NCBI GenBank assembly: GCA_033675265.1 | Contig: JAUJYZ010000098.1 | Coordinates: 141,501 to 205,500, forward strand | Length of the DNA stretch: 64,000 nucleotides | Source of the DNA: Actinostola sp. cb2023 | Taxonomy: Eukaryota > Cnidaria > Anthozoa > Actiniaria > Actinostolidae | Direction of reading: 5' to 3' | Shown here: piece by piece, positions 23,754 through 35,470 of the stretch | Layout: every line of letters begins with the position of its first letter | How positions within the stretch are numbered: the stretch's first letter is position 1 | Notes under the pieces: model-generated | Seen by the model: the letters and a program-made list of their open reading frames with translations, nothing else | Told to the model about the DNA's origin: nothing | Database searches by the model: none | Position numbers and translations under genes: made by a program

Positions 23754-24914
23754 ATGAACAGCAGCCGCTCATTCAACGGAACTCGGGTGGAAAAAGACAG
23801 TGAAATTATCGCTAAAAGCCTTCAGACTTCAGCATACGCTGTCGTGTTTGTGTTATCGTTCGTTGGAAACTCGATTGTACTTATTGTGATGAAGAAGAAC
23901 GTGAATGGTGCACGGAAAGTGGTCACCAACGTACTCATAGCACACATGGCGCTGGCAGATATTATTACAACCATTTGTGGTATCCCAGTTATGATTTGGA
24001 GAATCTGGAAGGGAGATGACTGGATCGATGGAGGTATATTCGGAAAAATACTCTGCAAAGTTGACGTTTTCGTCATAGAAGTAGCGTTCGCTGTTTCGGC
24101 TTTCGCAATTGCACTCATCGCGTTGGAGAGATATTTGGTGATTTCCTACCCTACGAGAAAGATCCTGACTGCCCCGAGAGCTTTTGGTGTTGGTTTAATT
24201 GCATGGCTTTGCTCTGCTATTTTCTACTCTCCAAAACTCTACACTCTGAGAGTGACGAAGCATAACAATACGTATGCCTGCTTCTCGCAATATACCCTCA
24301 TTAAACCCTGGAGACTGATCGAGATAGTGCTTTTTCTGGCTTTGTTCTTCGTCACGTTTGGACTGTACGTAGCCATTATCATCAAAGTCCGTTGCTATAA
24401 CAGCACAACTCCTCAAACTAGACCCCGCCAGATAGCACGGAAGAAAATGAACAGACGCGTTCTCTGTCAGAGCATGGTCATTATTTTCGTACATTACTTT
24501 TGCTGGATTCCATACTTGATTGTATACATGTCGTGTCTTTTCTCCAAAATGTCCATAAGCTTTTGTCAATCTAGGATTTTAATTCGCTTCTTGGCGATCT
24601 TTTTTGGATACTGCAATGCAGCGGCAAACCCTTTTGTGTACGCAACTCTAAGCGAGAGTTTTCGCTCAGGATTTCGCCAGCTGATCTACCGCGATTTTTT
24701 CAGCTGTGGCGAGAGTACACTTCTAGAAAGCCCCACAGTAAATCAAGTAAATCTAAGAGTCTATCAAGAACAACCGCTACCAACGAGAAATGGCTTCTGT
24801 GATTATAGTACAGGTCATTCACCGCCCAACAACCCACCGCCACAAGCCCCTACCAACCGAGACACGAAGCTCGAGTTGGTGGGATTGAGACTCGTGAATA
24901 TGAGAAGCGTTTGA
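23754..24914 (+). CDS. Class A (rhodopsin-like) GPCR 1, intronless
   Basis: This single-exon gene encodes 386 residues with seven hydrophobic segments. It should be a plasma-membrane receptor coupled to G proteins. Hallmarks in order: two possible N-glycosylation sites (N2, N8); GN at 38-39 in helix 1; LAD at 67-69 with the conserved Asp69 in helix 2; Cys101 and Cys176 for the extracellular disulphide; ERY at 125-127 in place of DRY; a basic third loop (RQIARKKMNRR); CWIPY at 250-254 in helix 6; and NPFVY at 292-296 as the NPxxY motif. A cysteine follows helix 8. Length is normal for the family. It resembles peptide- or amine-receptor-like orphan GPCRs expanded in anthozoans, but no helix-3 Asp typical of amine receptors is seen, so the ligand is unknown. 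Its closest relative in the window is GPCR 2. The start is preceded by CACC. Confidence 0.93.
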   Translation: MNSSRSFNGTRVEKDSEIIAKSLQTSAYAVVFVLSFVGNSIVLIVMKKNVNGARKVVTNVLIAHMALADIITTICGIPVMIWRIWKGDDWIDGGIFGKILCKVDVFVIEVAFAVSAFAIALIALERYLVISYPTRKILTAPRAFGVGLIAWLCSAIFYSPKLYTLRVTKHNNTYACFSQYTLIKPWRLIEIVLFLALFFVTFGLYVAIIIKVRCYNSTTPQTRPRQIARKKMNRRVLCQSMVIIFVHYFCWIPYLIVYMSCLFSKMSISFCQSRILIRFLAIFFGYCNAAANPFVYATLSESFRSGFRQLIYRDFFSCGESTLLESPTVNQVNLRVYQEQPLPTRNGFCDYSTGHSPPNNPPPQAPTNRDTKLELVGLRLVNMRSV

Positions 24915-25042
24915 AGTGGAATTGGACAAGAATCTCTTGACTCTATAATTGAACACACCTGTGTTTAACTAGTCAAAACGCGCAGCGATGAATCACTGAG
25001 AGACGGGAATCATGCACGAAGAGTGCCACGTTATATTTCATT

Positions 25043-25048
25043 AATAAA
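25043..25048 (+). terminator. Possible polyadenylation signal of GPCR 1
   Basis: AATAAA lies about 130 bp downstream of the GPCR 1 stop codon. The position fits a short 3' UTR; cleavage has not been shown. Confidence 0.4.
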
Positions 25049-25449
25049 GTGATGGAAGATAATCCCCCCTAAAAAATTAGTCATCCGAAAGAAAATATCA
25101 GTAATTAAAAACAGTGTATCTTTTCGAAAACCTTTCTTCAGACACATTTAGTCGTAACACGCCTCAGGCCAACCTATTAGTTCGAGGGGTATAGAGCGCC
25201 ATTGTTTTAATTAATTAACAGAATTTTAAATAATGAAATAAAAAACTGGAAAAAATAACAAGGAGTCCTCAGACTGACTTCCCACCCAATCACGTAGCAT
25301 GTAGTTTTAGTGCGTTTCCTAACGAATGTCAATATAATTGTCTCTGCTGTCTATAGCTACGGTCTTGATGTATCATTATACGGTATCATATCCGGCACTT
25401 TGATTACTAAGGCTTTTTTTAGTGTAATGAATATTCAGCAAGGCTTTTC

Positions 25450-25579
25450 TTATTTATAATAATAAAAATAACAACGATAATAATAACAACGGGAATAATA
25501 ACAACGGGAATAATAATAACAATAATGATGATAATAATGATAAAATTTAACGCTAATAAAATCTTGAATGTATTCTGCA

Positions 25580-25658
<79 letters not shown>

Positions 25659-25910
25659 ATAATAATAATAATAATAATCATAATAATAATAATAATGATA
25701 CTGAGTGATTCCAATAAACCTAAACTAACTACACCAATACACACTATTAGACACTCACTCTTTTGTTTTCTTTTGTTCCTTTACATCTAATAAACATTGA
25801 CAGCTAATTAGTACTCTAATGATAATAAGAGTAATGATAATAGTAATAACAATAATAATGATAATTATAATAATAATAGTAATAATAATAATAGTAATAA
25901 TAATAGCAGT
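25450..25910. repeat. (AAT)n and (ACT)n microsatellites
   Basis: Imperfect AAC/AAT runs (25450-25560) lead to (AAT)n, (CTA)n and again (AAT)n at about 25580-25695. A second AAT/AGT-rich tract covers 25818-25910. Non-coding. Confidence 0.9.
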
Positions 25911-26268
25911 TCTAAGGGCATCATATAACAATCTCGATGCTCTTACAAGATTTGCCAAGCTATATATGTAAATCTATGAAAATAATATAAAATTTCCATT
26001 TTAGCATAACTAACTGGCCGATTTTTCTGTTCTCATTTCTTTATTCATCCATTTGTTCTCTCTTTCTCTTTTTTTTTTCTTTTTTCATCCTTGTTTCTTT
26101 TATTCCATTTTCTTCCCATTTCATATTCTTCACTTTCCCGTTTAGTATTCACATTTCCTTCCCATTTAACGTGTCTCCATTTCCTGTCTAATTCGGGACG
26201 TCAGTTTATCGTACAATCAGGATCAAAACAAACATATAATATTCCAGATTTTTCGCCGCCTGCTGGTC

Positions 26269-27759
26269 GGTCCACAGGCAAACCACAGTGATAAAGTGAC
26301 ATTTTCTCTAAAAACTACCGAATAAATTTGTTTTAATAAATTTTAGCCCGAGTATATGCACCATTGTGCCCCACCCTCCCCCACTGAATCGGAATCAGTC
26401 AACCGGAGGACGTATATTATTACAAGGTAGGCAACTTTCAGGATTCCTGTGGTGAATCTCAAAACAAATCTGCTAAAATATATATCAAATCTTGTGAAAA
26501 CTCATCCCTAAATCCGTCCAGTTACTAAAATACCTTCAATCTATCATGTCAGCTCAATTGTTTGGTTGTATTTTGAAGAAAATGCTGGTTTTGGGTCCAA
26601 GGACGCAAAAAACAGCTTTCGTACTATGTGCCGACAGTTAGGCTTCGACCAGCGCAGTCCTGGGGACGAAAATGTGGAGCAAAAATAACCCGCGTACCCC
26701 TTCCCTTGTATTCCTTTACTCGCCTGATCAAATGGACAAACGCAACCCTACATTGGCAAACATTCGACTTCCGCTTTCGTAACATTTAAATATTCATCGC
26801 GTGTGAATTCTTTGACGCATGCAAGTTTTGCAAGACGGAATAATACAATACACTGCACAATAATTACAAGCAAAAATTAAACTACAACATACAGATGAAT
26901 GACAGTAACATTTTTGAATGTTATTCTTAACTTTCACTTCTCAGTTGAATTTCGTCCCAGATTGTTATCTACAATGCACATTTATTTAGTTACTGTTATT
27001 CTAATGTCAAATAAGTCCGCAAATAAGCGTTATTCATTTCGAATAATCAGTGGGAAAGCAAACGAAATATTTGCATTGAATTATACAAATTACAAAACAC
27101 CTTGTACTTTCTTCATAATTTCAGTAGACTATAACGAACGAAAACCCAAGCTTTCTTGTAATTATTGTACAGTGTATTGTATTATTCCGTCTTGCAAAAC
27201 TTGCATGCGTCAACGGAATTCACACGCGATGAATATTTAAATGTTTACGAAAGCGGAAGTCGAATGTTTGACTATGTAGGGTTGCGTTTGTCCATTTTAT
27301 CAGGCGAGTAAAGGAATACAAGGGAAGGGGTACGTGGGTTATTTTTGCTCCACATTTTCGTCCCCAGGACTGCGCTGGTCGAAGCCTAACTGTCGGCACA
27401 TAGTACGAAAGCTGTTTTTTTGCGTCCTTGGACCCAAAACCAGCATTTTCTTCAAAATACAACCAAACAATTGAGCTGACATGATAGATTGAAGGTATTT
27501 TAGTAACTGGACGGATTTAGGGATGAGTTTTCACAAGATTTGATATATATTTTAGCAGATTTGTTTTGAGATTCACCACAGGAATCCTGAAAGTTGCCTA
27601 CCTTGTAATAATATACGTCCTCCGGTTGACTGATTCCGATTCAGTGGGGGAGGGTGGGGCACAATGGTGCATATACTCGGGCTAAAATTTATTAAAACAA
27701 ATTTATTCGGTAGTTTTTAGAGAAAATGTCACTTTATCACTGTGGTTTGCCTGTGGACC
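26269..27759. mobile_element. 1.5-kb inverted-repeat element, ~600-bp arms
   Basis: Starting at GGTCCACAGGCAAACCACAG (26269) and ending at CTGTGGTTTGCCTGTGGACC (27759), arms of roughly 600 bp are near-identical complements around a ~300-bp AT-rich centre (about 26870-27165). Differences are few, for example CCCGCGTACC against CCCACGTACC. Flanking sequence outside the strong arms keeps weak complementarity (CCAGATTTTTCG/CGAAATCTGC), so the true ends may be slightly further out. No target duplication was identified, and the open frames inside are arm artefacts. Non-autonomous foldback transposon of unknown class. Confidence 0.85.
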
Positions 27760-27832
27760 AACATTCCGATCGAAATCTGCTTTATTCGAATGAATAATCC
27801 ATACAATATGACTGCAGTCTCAAAGCCCATGG

Positions 27833-28212
27833 TAATGAGGGTTTATCAGGTAATTTCAAAACTTATAGGAGACATAGGACAAAAAAATGATTATCATAGC
27901 TGGAAAGAGGTCGTTGAAATTAGTAAAAATGTGAAGTTTGGAAAAGATCGCTTCACAAATTGCGAAGATATGAATGTCCAAAAATCGAAATTTTATATGA
28001 AAACCTTTGGAAATTTACGCTGGTAGGCAACTCTTGCCTACCAACAAAGGTTTTCATACAAAATTTCGATTTTTGAAAATTCATATCTTGGCAATTTGTG
28101 AAGCGATCTTTTCCAAACTCCACATTTTTACTAATTTCAACGACCTCTTTCCAGCTATGATAATAATTTTTTTGTCCTATAAGTTTTGAAATTACCTGAT
28201 AAACCCTCATTA
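27833..28212. mobile_element. Near-perfect palindromic MITE, TAATGAGGGTTTATCA ends (copy 2)
   Basis: Same family as 20723-21092 and 53146-53502, with matching ends TAATGAGGGTTTATCAGGTA and TACCTGATAAACCCTCATTA. The left arm has a small internal duplication (TAGGAGACATAGGACAAAAA), so the arms differ slightly in length. Confidence 0.9.
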
Positions 28213-28384
28213 TTCAGATATCTTGATATGACATTTGGTATGTTCTGTTGGGATTTGAATATGACGGTTCAGTTCATTAATCCCACAATCCTTTGCGCGC
28301 AAAACTCTATTGCAAATTTGAGCCTCAGAATTGTTGACCTGTGGTTTCCCTCTCAAAAGCAGGCGCACTCAGCCCGCTCTGCCC

Positions 28385-28572
28385 TGCGCTCAGTCTTAGT
28401 CCCGACCCGTTTCTATCCCGCTCAGTCCTAGTCCCGACCCGTTTCTGTCCCGCTCAGTCCTAGTCCCGACCCGTTTCTATTCCGCTCAGTCCCAGTCCCG
28501 ACCCGTTTCTATCCCACTCAGTCTTAGTCACGATTAGTCCCGACCCAGTCCCGACCCGTTTCTATCCCGCTC
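28385..28572. repeat. ~32-bp tandem repeat, about six units
   Basis: Units of the form GCTCAGTCCTAGTCCCGACC-CGTTTCTATCCC are repeated with point changes. No coding or structural role is visible. Confidence 0.85.
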
Positions 28573-30235
28573 TGTCCGCTTGTCTAATTCATTAGCAAAT
28601 TACACTGATTTAATCCACGAGTTATTCAATGAGCGACTTTGATTTTCAAATGTTCGCCAAGGCGTCACTCGCGTCAACACTAAACGGATGTTTTCTCATA
28701 TAGCCATTTCCAGCAATTTGATTGGTTCCCAGTCAGTTCAATTACCATTAAAATAAGATACATTATTTTGTAACTAAAACTAGCATTGTCTTGATAGTTC
28801 GAGTATCTTGTTTTTCTTTTCTATATCGCGTCCTTGTGTTCAATTTCTTGTGTCCGGTCCCGATTTGTAGTAGATCAAGAGAAGTGACGTCAGTCCGACG
28901 TGTTCTCAGATCGATCTATTTATACAAATGTTTTCCATTGTCTAAGACTGACCAATCAGAGTGCAACAAGTAAAATGAAGAAATGGGATCGAGAAACGAT
29001 CACGTGGCCAGCAGTATCATCTCAAAAATAACCTGACGGTGAACAGTTTTGCTCATACGGCTTTTACCTTTTATGGTAACAAAGAGAAGATACAGCTTAT
29101 CGCTCTGCTTCGTAGTTGACATAACTGTCGGTATAGAGAACGAGAGCTTGCATGCCAAGAAAACAAATCGCGACTTTCAGATTAAATTGTAAATGCTTTA
29201 TAAGAAATGGCAGAGTTTCCGGTATATAAAAGAGAGCCGTAAGAAGTGTTAAAACTGACTTCATTGTAAAAATATGTAGCAAACGTTGAAAAAAAAGTAG
29301 AAGCGAGAAAAAAACAAAAACAAATAACATTTGGACCTCACAACCATGTATGAGGTTATCAGGCTTATCAACATAAAACTTCAAGGTGTTTCTCTGACCG
29401 TTTTAATTTTCAAATGTACAATTCATATCATGCAAATGAGGTTTGGCGTGCGAGCGCGCAGACGCAGTGTGCTTATCGGCCATATCAGCTCACCGTCAGG
29501 TGAAACTCGCTATTAAAACCAAAGTCGCTCAAGCCAAAGCCGATAAGCGAAAGTGATCCAAGAAAAAAATGAAGAAACGAAGTGAGTTTACAATTTTGAC
29601 TTCGATGCTGATTACATCGCAGCTACTGAACACAACAGGGTAGTAAAGGGGTGACGCGTGATTCTAAAATAGCGCGTGAAACGCGAGCTAGCGTTACGTG
29701 TGAACGTGATAACGTGACCGTTCCCTTTGGCCGACTCGTGCAGATTAGTGATCAGTAACTCCAGTGTTAAACTCTGTGAAACGTGATCGTCTCTTTCCAC
29801 CAAACGTCTAGTCATCATTTTACAATTATATTATTTTAATACTGTAATTTCCTATTGGTTCATAATAATCCACCATTACACAGTTATTATATAATGCTTT
29901 TTTGAATTTCGGCTCATGATTCGTGAATTCCAGATATTTTGGTCCGTGACGCGTGAATTTAGTATCAAAAATGGCGTGCGAAGTATGATCCCAAGGTTGG
30001 AATTCGAACTTGTATTTAATTAATTATCTAACTAAATGTATAGACGTATTTTGGAAGTATACACCAATTTCAAAAAATGTCGCTGTTAAAGCAACAACAA
30101 ACTAAGCCCGCAGAGGACGTCGGTATTTTTATATAACTCGTAATTAATTTATTCATATTAAATCGGCATAATAGCTTTACTTTATGGCCAGCCAGCGCTA
30201 TGCCAGTATATAGGGCCCTTCAGTGACGGTCTTGG
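28573..30235. other. Gene-free stretch
   Basis: No exon chain is seen. A single end of the TATACACC MITE family occurs near 30056 (TATACACCAATTTCAAAAAA, then GCTGTTAAAGCAACAAC), so this is a truncated copy. The rest is unassigned AT-rich DNA. Confidence 0.4.
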
Positions 30236-30440
30236 TGTACAAGACAAGGACGGGCACTGACTTTTTGCGTGACCGTGCCGTGCGGTGACCAAGCATTCTG
30301 AATGGTTGAGTGATGATTTTGCGCGCTGTGATTGGTTGAATTGAATGTCTTCGATTCCGTACCGTGACTGTAACTCCATGCCGTAGGTTTCCCACTCATA
30401 AACGACTCGGTCATTGTCGCGTACCGTGAAATCGTTCAAT
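30236..30440 (-). repeat. Dispersed repeat, inverted partner of 3868-4040
   Basis: The reverse complement carries CCTACGGCATGGAGTTACAG and AACCAATCACAGCGCGCAAA, matching the copy at 3868-4040. The open frames on this strand are shared with that copy by descent of the repeat and have no domain support. Confidence 0.7.
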
Positions 30441-30442
30441 CT

Positions 30443-30897
30443 CGGTTAAAAACCCTCTCCGGTTATAAGCCCCTCCGGTTATAAGCCCCTCCGGTTATAA
30501 GCCCTTCGGTTAAAAGCCCCTCCAGTTATAAGCCCTCCGGTTAAAAGCCCCTCCGGTTATAAGCAATACAATACAATACAATAAATTTATTAGCATTTCC
30601 CAACAGGGATTTTCAATACTAATTTACAAATTTACAAGCCAACCGGTTATAAGCCCCTCCGATTATAAGCCCCTTCGGTTATAAGCTCCTCCGGTTATGA
30701 GCCCCTCTGGTTAAAAGCCCCTTCGATTATAAGCCCCACCGGTTAAAAGCCCCTCCAGTTATAAGCCCTCCGGTTATAAGCCCCTCCGGTTATAAGCCCC
30801 GCCGGTTATAAGCCCCTCCGGTTATAAGCCCCTCCGGTTATAAGCCCCTCCGGTTATAAGCCCCTCCGGTTATAAGCTCCCATGTTATAAGCCAGTC
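30443..30897. repeat. 16-bp tandem array (CCTCCGGTTATAAGCC)
   Basis: Roughly two dozen units of CCTCCGGTTATAAGCC, with variants (TTAAAAGCC, CGATTATAAGCC), fill the interval. About 75 bp of unrelated AT-rich sequence interrupts it at 30565-30640, beginning with five AATAC units and containing AACAGGGATTTTCAATACTA; this looks like a retroposon tail inserted into the array. Confidence 0.9.
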
Positions 30898-31034
30898 AGC
30901 TGCTAACGGAAATTAGTCATTGTCCTCCAAGCCCCTCCCTCAAAGAAACCTTACGAACTTGTACAAGCCTTATAAGGGCTTATTTTGTATAACCGGGATT
31001 TCCTTCCTTCTCTATTTACTTGTTTCTCTTTCAG

Positions 31035-31091
31035 ATTCCGAATTGCATTCCTGTAGATGCATGCCAGATAGCGTGTAATCTGAACAAACCG
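31035..31091 (+). CDS. Candidate 57-bp internal exon, unknown gene
   Basis: A strong polypyrimidine tract and acceptor (TTGTTTCTCTTTCAG) precede 31035, and a good donor (CCG|GTGAGA) follows 31091. The 57 bases are open in only one frame, giving 19 residues with three cysteines (IPNCIPVDACQIACNLNKP). It does not fit the phase left by the exon ending at 14818 and no partner exons were found. It may be an exon of an unseen plus-strand gene or a chance match. Confidence 0.25.
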
Positions 31092-32271
31092 GTGAGATCT
31101 ATTTCGGGAGAGAATAATTATTATCAGGGAATGGGTTGGAAAATGAGGTGTGGTGTGGCCGGTGTGGTGTGGTGTGGTGTGGTGTGATGCAGTGTAGTGT
31201 TCGTAAAGCTTAAAATATCGCCAAATAAAGCTGCAAAACTAACTGACTAAGTAAAGACGTTTTGGGCATATGGTTTTTAAAAGTGTTTTAATATGTGATC
31301 GTATGAGTCATCACCGCCGGGAAAATTGAATTTTGGCTGCATTTATACTTTACACGTACACCATATGACGTGTCCATTCTCTGTCAGACGCTCTAAGCTC
31401 ATTAGCCGTTTAGCGTTCATCCCGGACAAGCCGCATCTATTTTTCAAACACGCCCCTCATTTGTGACCACTTTACAAGCCTCGTCTCTCTTAATCTTTCC
31501 GTTGAATAATGTTAGCACCTTGTGTAGCGACCGTCTACCGGTGACCATCTTGCCTGGCCGAATAAGGGTGGTCGCTTTCGCGAGGTGCCATTATAGTATT
31601 TTGTTATTTTTGATGTAGAGATTTTAAAAGGCCACTACTAAATAGCGTTATGAGTTATGAGTTATGAGTTATGAGTTATGAGTTATGAAGTTATATCAAG
31701 TTATCAGTTGTTTCGAAGTTAGACCAAAAAAATATGTACGAAGTTGCAAATTTCTATTTTTAAAATCCTATAGCTGTTACAAAGAGTACAAAAGAGTACA
31801 ATACTTGTATGTTTTGTGGATCTGCAAGGATAATGTCAATCAATACGAGAAATGTCACGCAAGTTGTAACCGAACAGCTTTGTTGTATTTTCGCTCTTTC
31901 GATTCTAACAAGCCCGCAACAGTGATAGTTTTTGGTGTCTGCATGGCTATGTTAGTGTTACATCTTGCGAGGTTTAGACGATAACAGTAACAAATGTTTC
32001 GCTGGCTGACGTCTTCTATCCCACTATGTATGGTAACGCTCTTAGTATTAAAATAATAACGCACATCGTGGACATATTGCGGACAATCACCAAAGGTCAC
32101 AAATCAGATCATACTGCGGTCAGTATTGCGTTATACACTAAGAGTACTAAGGGTTACAAGTTTTTATAACTTTGTTAGTGATTGTGATTTTTGTAATCCT
32201 CGGGATGGTATCCTGTAAAATGCTACTTTAATAAAGGAGAATCACAATCACAAAGGAACAGATTTAAAATA

Positions 32272-33771
32272 CGCTGTGGCTATATGCCCGGCAGCCGGCA
32301 CAGGGAGCCCAAGCTCATTATCTGTGAAGACGGTTGTTTAATTTGCATATTTACAGTAAATGTATGTGGCTTTAAAACATCCCTCCGTATTTCAAGATTT
32401 TTCGTAAATAATAAAACTTTTTTTTCACTGTGTTGTTCTTACTACTTTCGATGCTGTGACGGCGTTTCAGCGCCATTAGAGCGTAAACACGCTCTAATGG
32501 CGCTGAAACGCCGTCACAGCATCGAAAGTAGTAAGAACAACAAAAACCGCTGGATCCTCGAGCATGCACATTAGTGAAAAAAAAGTTTTATTATTTACGA
32601 AAAATCTTGAAATACGGAGGGATGTTTTAAAGCCACATACATTTACTGTAAATATGCAAATTGAACAACGGTCTTCACAGATAATGAGCTTGGGCTCCCT
32701 GTGCAGCCGGTCGCGGTCTTAAATTGACTAAATGCCCGGCAGTTTGAAAATTTCGCAAAATTCTACTGAAACACTCAATGTAACCCGAATGAGAGTATTC
32801 TATCTTTGTTTACAAATATCAAGCGATTCTAGAAACACTAGTGGTTTTGTCGTGGACGATTTTCTCGAGCTTGAGTTCTCTATGAAATCGACATTTTCAT
32901 GCATCAACACTCACGGGAACGGTCTCAAATAGACTATATGCCCGGCAGTCTGGAAATTTCGCAAAATTTCCACAGAACAACGACTGACTTCATGAAATCA
33001 AACTCTTCTCAGTTTTTGTTGAGAACTGTCAAGCGCTTCTCAGCTAGTGATTTTATGGGTTTTTATTCAGTTGGGCACAGAATACGAGGAACGAATTTGA
33101 TTCTTGATTGCCGGACACTGAAATGCCTAGCCTCCTATATAAAGCAGACGCGTGTCCAGGCTTCCGTTTTACTTCGAATGAAGCCTGGACACGGGTCTGC
33201 TTTAGGAGGCTATGAAATGCCCAGCAGTTCAAACTTTTGCAAATAATTCGAGAAAACGATTTACTTCATGGGCTGCGAAATCTTGTGAGGTAAGCGTGAC
33301 CTCGGTGGCGTGACTATACGTGTGACCAGGATGCCTGAATAAAAATCCATAAAGCTCATGAGAAGCGCTTGACAGTTCTCAACAAAAACTGAGAAGATTT
33401 CATGAAGTCAGTCGTTGTCTCGAATTATTTGCGAAATTTCAAGACTGCCGGGCATATAGTCTATTTGAGACCGTTCCCTTGAGTGTATTAAACTGTTCAT
33501 AGTCTGCCGGTCACTGAAGCTCGGCAAAATCGTTTCTAGAATCGCTTGACAAGTGCCACGAACATGTCGATTTCATAGAGAACTCAAGCTCGAGAAAATC
33601 GTCCACGACAAAACCAGTGTTTCTAGAATCGCTTGATATTTGTAAACAAAGATAGAATACTCTCATTCGGGTTACATTGAGTGTTTCAGTAGAATTTTGC
33701 GAAATTTTCAAACTGCCGGGCATTTAGTCAATTTAAGACCGCGACCGGCTGCCGGGCATATAGCCACAGCG
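32272..33771. mobile_element. Mutator-like foldback element B, nested in A
   Basis: The 1,500-bp element starts CGCTGTGGCTATATGCCCGG and ends with its complement. TTTAAAATA flanks it exactly on both sides (32263-32271 and 33772-33780), a 9-bp target duplication. Inside, modules each headed by ATGCCCGGCAG (near 32286, 32752, 32938; complements near 33447, 33713, 33748) are arranged symmetrically. One module is itself a palindrome (32295-32718) whose core (TGTTGTTCTTACTACTTTCG ... complement) is a further hairpin at about 32440-32542. No transposase. Its position inside A shows it arrived later. Confidence 0.85.
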
Positions 33772-33836
33772 TTTAAAATATTTCAAAATACACTATGGGT
33801 CAGTGCTACTTAGGGGCAATAGAGGGGATTGAATCC

Positions 33837-33837
<1 letters not shown>

Positions 33838-33890
<53 letters not shown>
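33838..33890. repeat. Poly-G homopolymer, about 50 bp
   Basis: An uninterrupted G run is flanked by GATTGAATCCCC. It could form G-quadruplexes, and its true length is unlikely to be assembled accurately. A similar run lies at about 52818-52870. Confidence 0.9.
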
Positions 33891-33893
<3 letters not shown>

Positions 33894-33899
33894 TGGGGG

Positions 33900-34300
33900 T
33901 GGCACTAAGGGTATTTTTGGGTAGGGGTGTGCCGCGGACACCTCAAAACCCTGACCCTATCCCAGACCTAAAATTTTGATTTTCCATACCCTATCCCAGA
34001 CTAAAGCTTTAAAATGTATACCCTATCCCAGACTAAAGCATAAAAATGTATACCCTATCCCAGATTGAAAGCGTGTTGTTAAAGGAATATGTAAACTGAT
34101 AGCGACTGATAATGGCCTTATTGCGGAAACCATACCCTATACCAGACCAAAACGTAACCCATCCTAGACTAAAAGTGCAAAAACGATACCCTATCCCAGA
34201 CCTAAGGAGCTCAAAAACCATACCCTATCCCGCGGCACATACCCGTATAGCATATATCGGGGGAGTACCCCCCGGGATTGGATCCCCCTGGTTGTATGGT
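33900..34300. repeat. Repeat rich in ATACCCTATCCCAGAC
   Basis: ATACCCTATCCCAGAC-type segments recur about six times with spacers of 20-40 bp, ending in a CCCGGGATTGGATCCCC block that mirrors GGGGATTGAATCCCC near 33820. This looks like a separate decayed repeat that landed inside element A. Confidence 0.6.
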
Positions 34301-34685
34301 GCATTGCATCATTCTCATGCGATCGAGTGATCAAAGGTTTTTTTTTTTAGTGTGATCAGTTAAAATTCAGTAATATTTAAAATTATGATATTATATATAT
34401 TGACATCTCGCAAGATGTAACACTAACATAGCCATGCAGACACCAAAAACTATCACTGTTGCGGGCTTGTTAGAAGCGAAAGAGCGAAAATATAACAAAG
34501 CTGTTCGGTTACAACTTGCGTGACATTTCTCGTATTGATTGACATTATCCTTGCAGATCCACAAAACATACAAGTATTGTACTCTTTTGTACTCTTTGTA
34601 ACAGCTATAGGATTTAAAAAATAGAAATTTGCAACTTTGTACATATTTTTTTGGTCTAACTTCGAAATAACTGATAACTTGATAT

Positions 34686-35015
34686 AACTCATAACTCATA
34701 ACTTATAACTCATAACTTCATAACTCATAACTCATAACTTATAACTTATACCTCATAACTCATAACTCATAACTTATAACTCATAACTCATAACTCATAA
34801 CTCATACCTCATAACTCATAACTCATAACTCATAACTCATAACTTATAACTCATAACTCATAACTTATAACTTATACCTCATAACTCATAACTCATAACT
34901 TATAACTCATAACTCATAACTTATAACTTATATATACCTCATAACTCATAACTCATAACTCATAACTCATAACTCATAACTCATAACTCATAACTCATAA
35001 CTCATAACTCATAAC
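34686..35015 (-). repeat. Heptamer tandem array (ATAACTC), about 47 units
   Basis: Units of ATAACTC with occasional ATAACTT and ATACCTC variants fill the subterminal right part of element A; the left end has only about five (31651-31686). They resemble telomere repeats in format but not in sequence. Confidence 0.95.
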
Positions 35016-35164
35016 GCTATTTAGTAGTGGCCGATTTTAAAAGGAGTAATCCCACCAGAGTAGGCTCAATTTCCGGCCTTGAGTGAATTCTGGGCTTCTT
35101 CTATCAATCGACTGTTTTAGTGTGTCGGGCTGATTAGACGGCATACTGTAAACGGACTGGACTT

Positions 35165-35470
35165 GGACTGGACTGGACTCAAAAACTGTAAAACATGGAC
35201 TGGACTCAAAAACTGTAAAACATGGACTGGACTCAAAAACTGTAAAACATGGACTGGACTCAAAAACTGTAAAACATGGACTGGACTCAAAAACTGTAAA
35301 ACATGGACTGGACTCAAAAACTGTAAAACATGGACTGGACTCAAAAACTGTAAAACATGGACTGGACTCAAAAACTGTAAAACATGGACTGGACTCAAAA
35401 ACTGTAAAACATGGACTGGACTCAAAAACTGTAAAACATGGACTGGACTCAAAAACTGTAAAACATGGAC
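35165..35470 (+). repeat. 27-bp tandem array, 11 units (left arm of element C)
   Basis: The unit is TGGACTGGACTCAAAAACTG-TAAAACA. As 27 bp is nine codons, several frames on both strands stay open; these are not genes. Confidence 0.95.

Larger units (their letters stand above)
31630..35032. mobile_element. Mutator-like foldback element A with heptamer arrays
   Basis: GATTTTAAAA stands directly outside both ends (31620-31629 and 35033-35042), a 10-bp target duplication. The element starts GGCCACTACTAAATAGCG and ends with the complement CGCTATTTAGTAGTGGCC. Just inside are tandem heptamers of TTATGAG: about five at the left, about 47 at the right. Then come ~300-bp complementary arms (GTTAGACCAAAAAAATATGT; GTGTTACATCTTGCGAG). 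A 9-10 bp duplication is characteristic of Mutator-like elements (established); with no transposase present the superfamily call is inference. It contains nested element B (32272-33771) and a poly-G tract. Confidence 0.85.

Noticed and set aside
26575..26690. A CRQLGF-containing frame suggestive of a scavenger receptor (SRCR) fragment
   Set aside because: The match is only a few residues, lies inside a long inverted repeat, and lacks the remaining cysteine pattern.
34686..35015. Interstitial telomere repeat
   Set aside because: The heptamer ATAACTC/GAGTTAT is not a known telomere repeat (TTAGGG type expected in cnidarians) and it is a structural part of element A.
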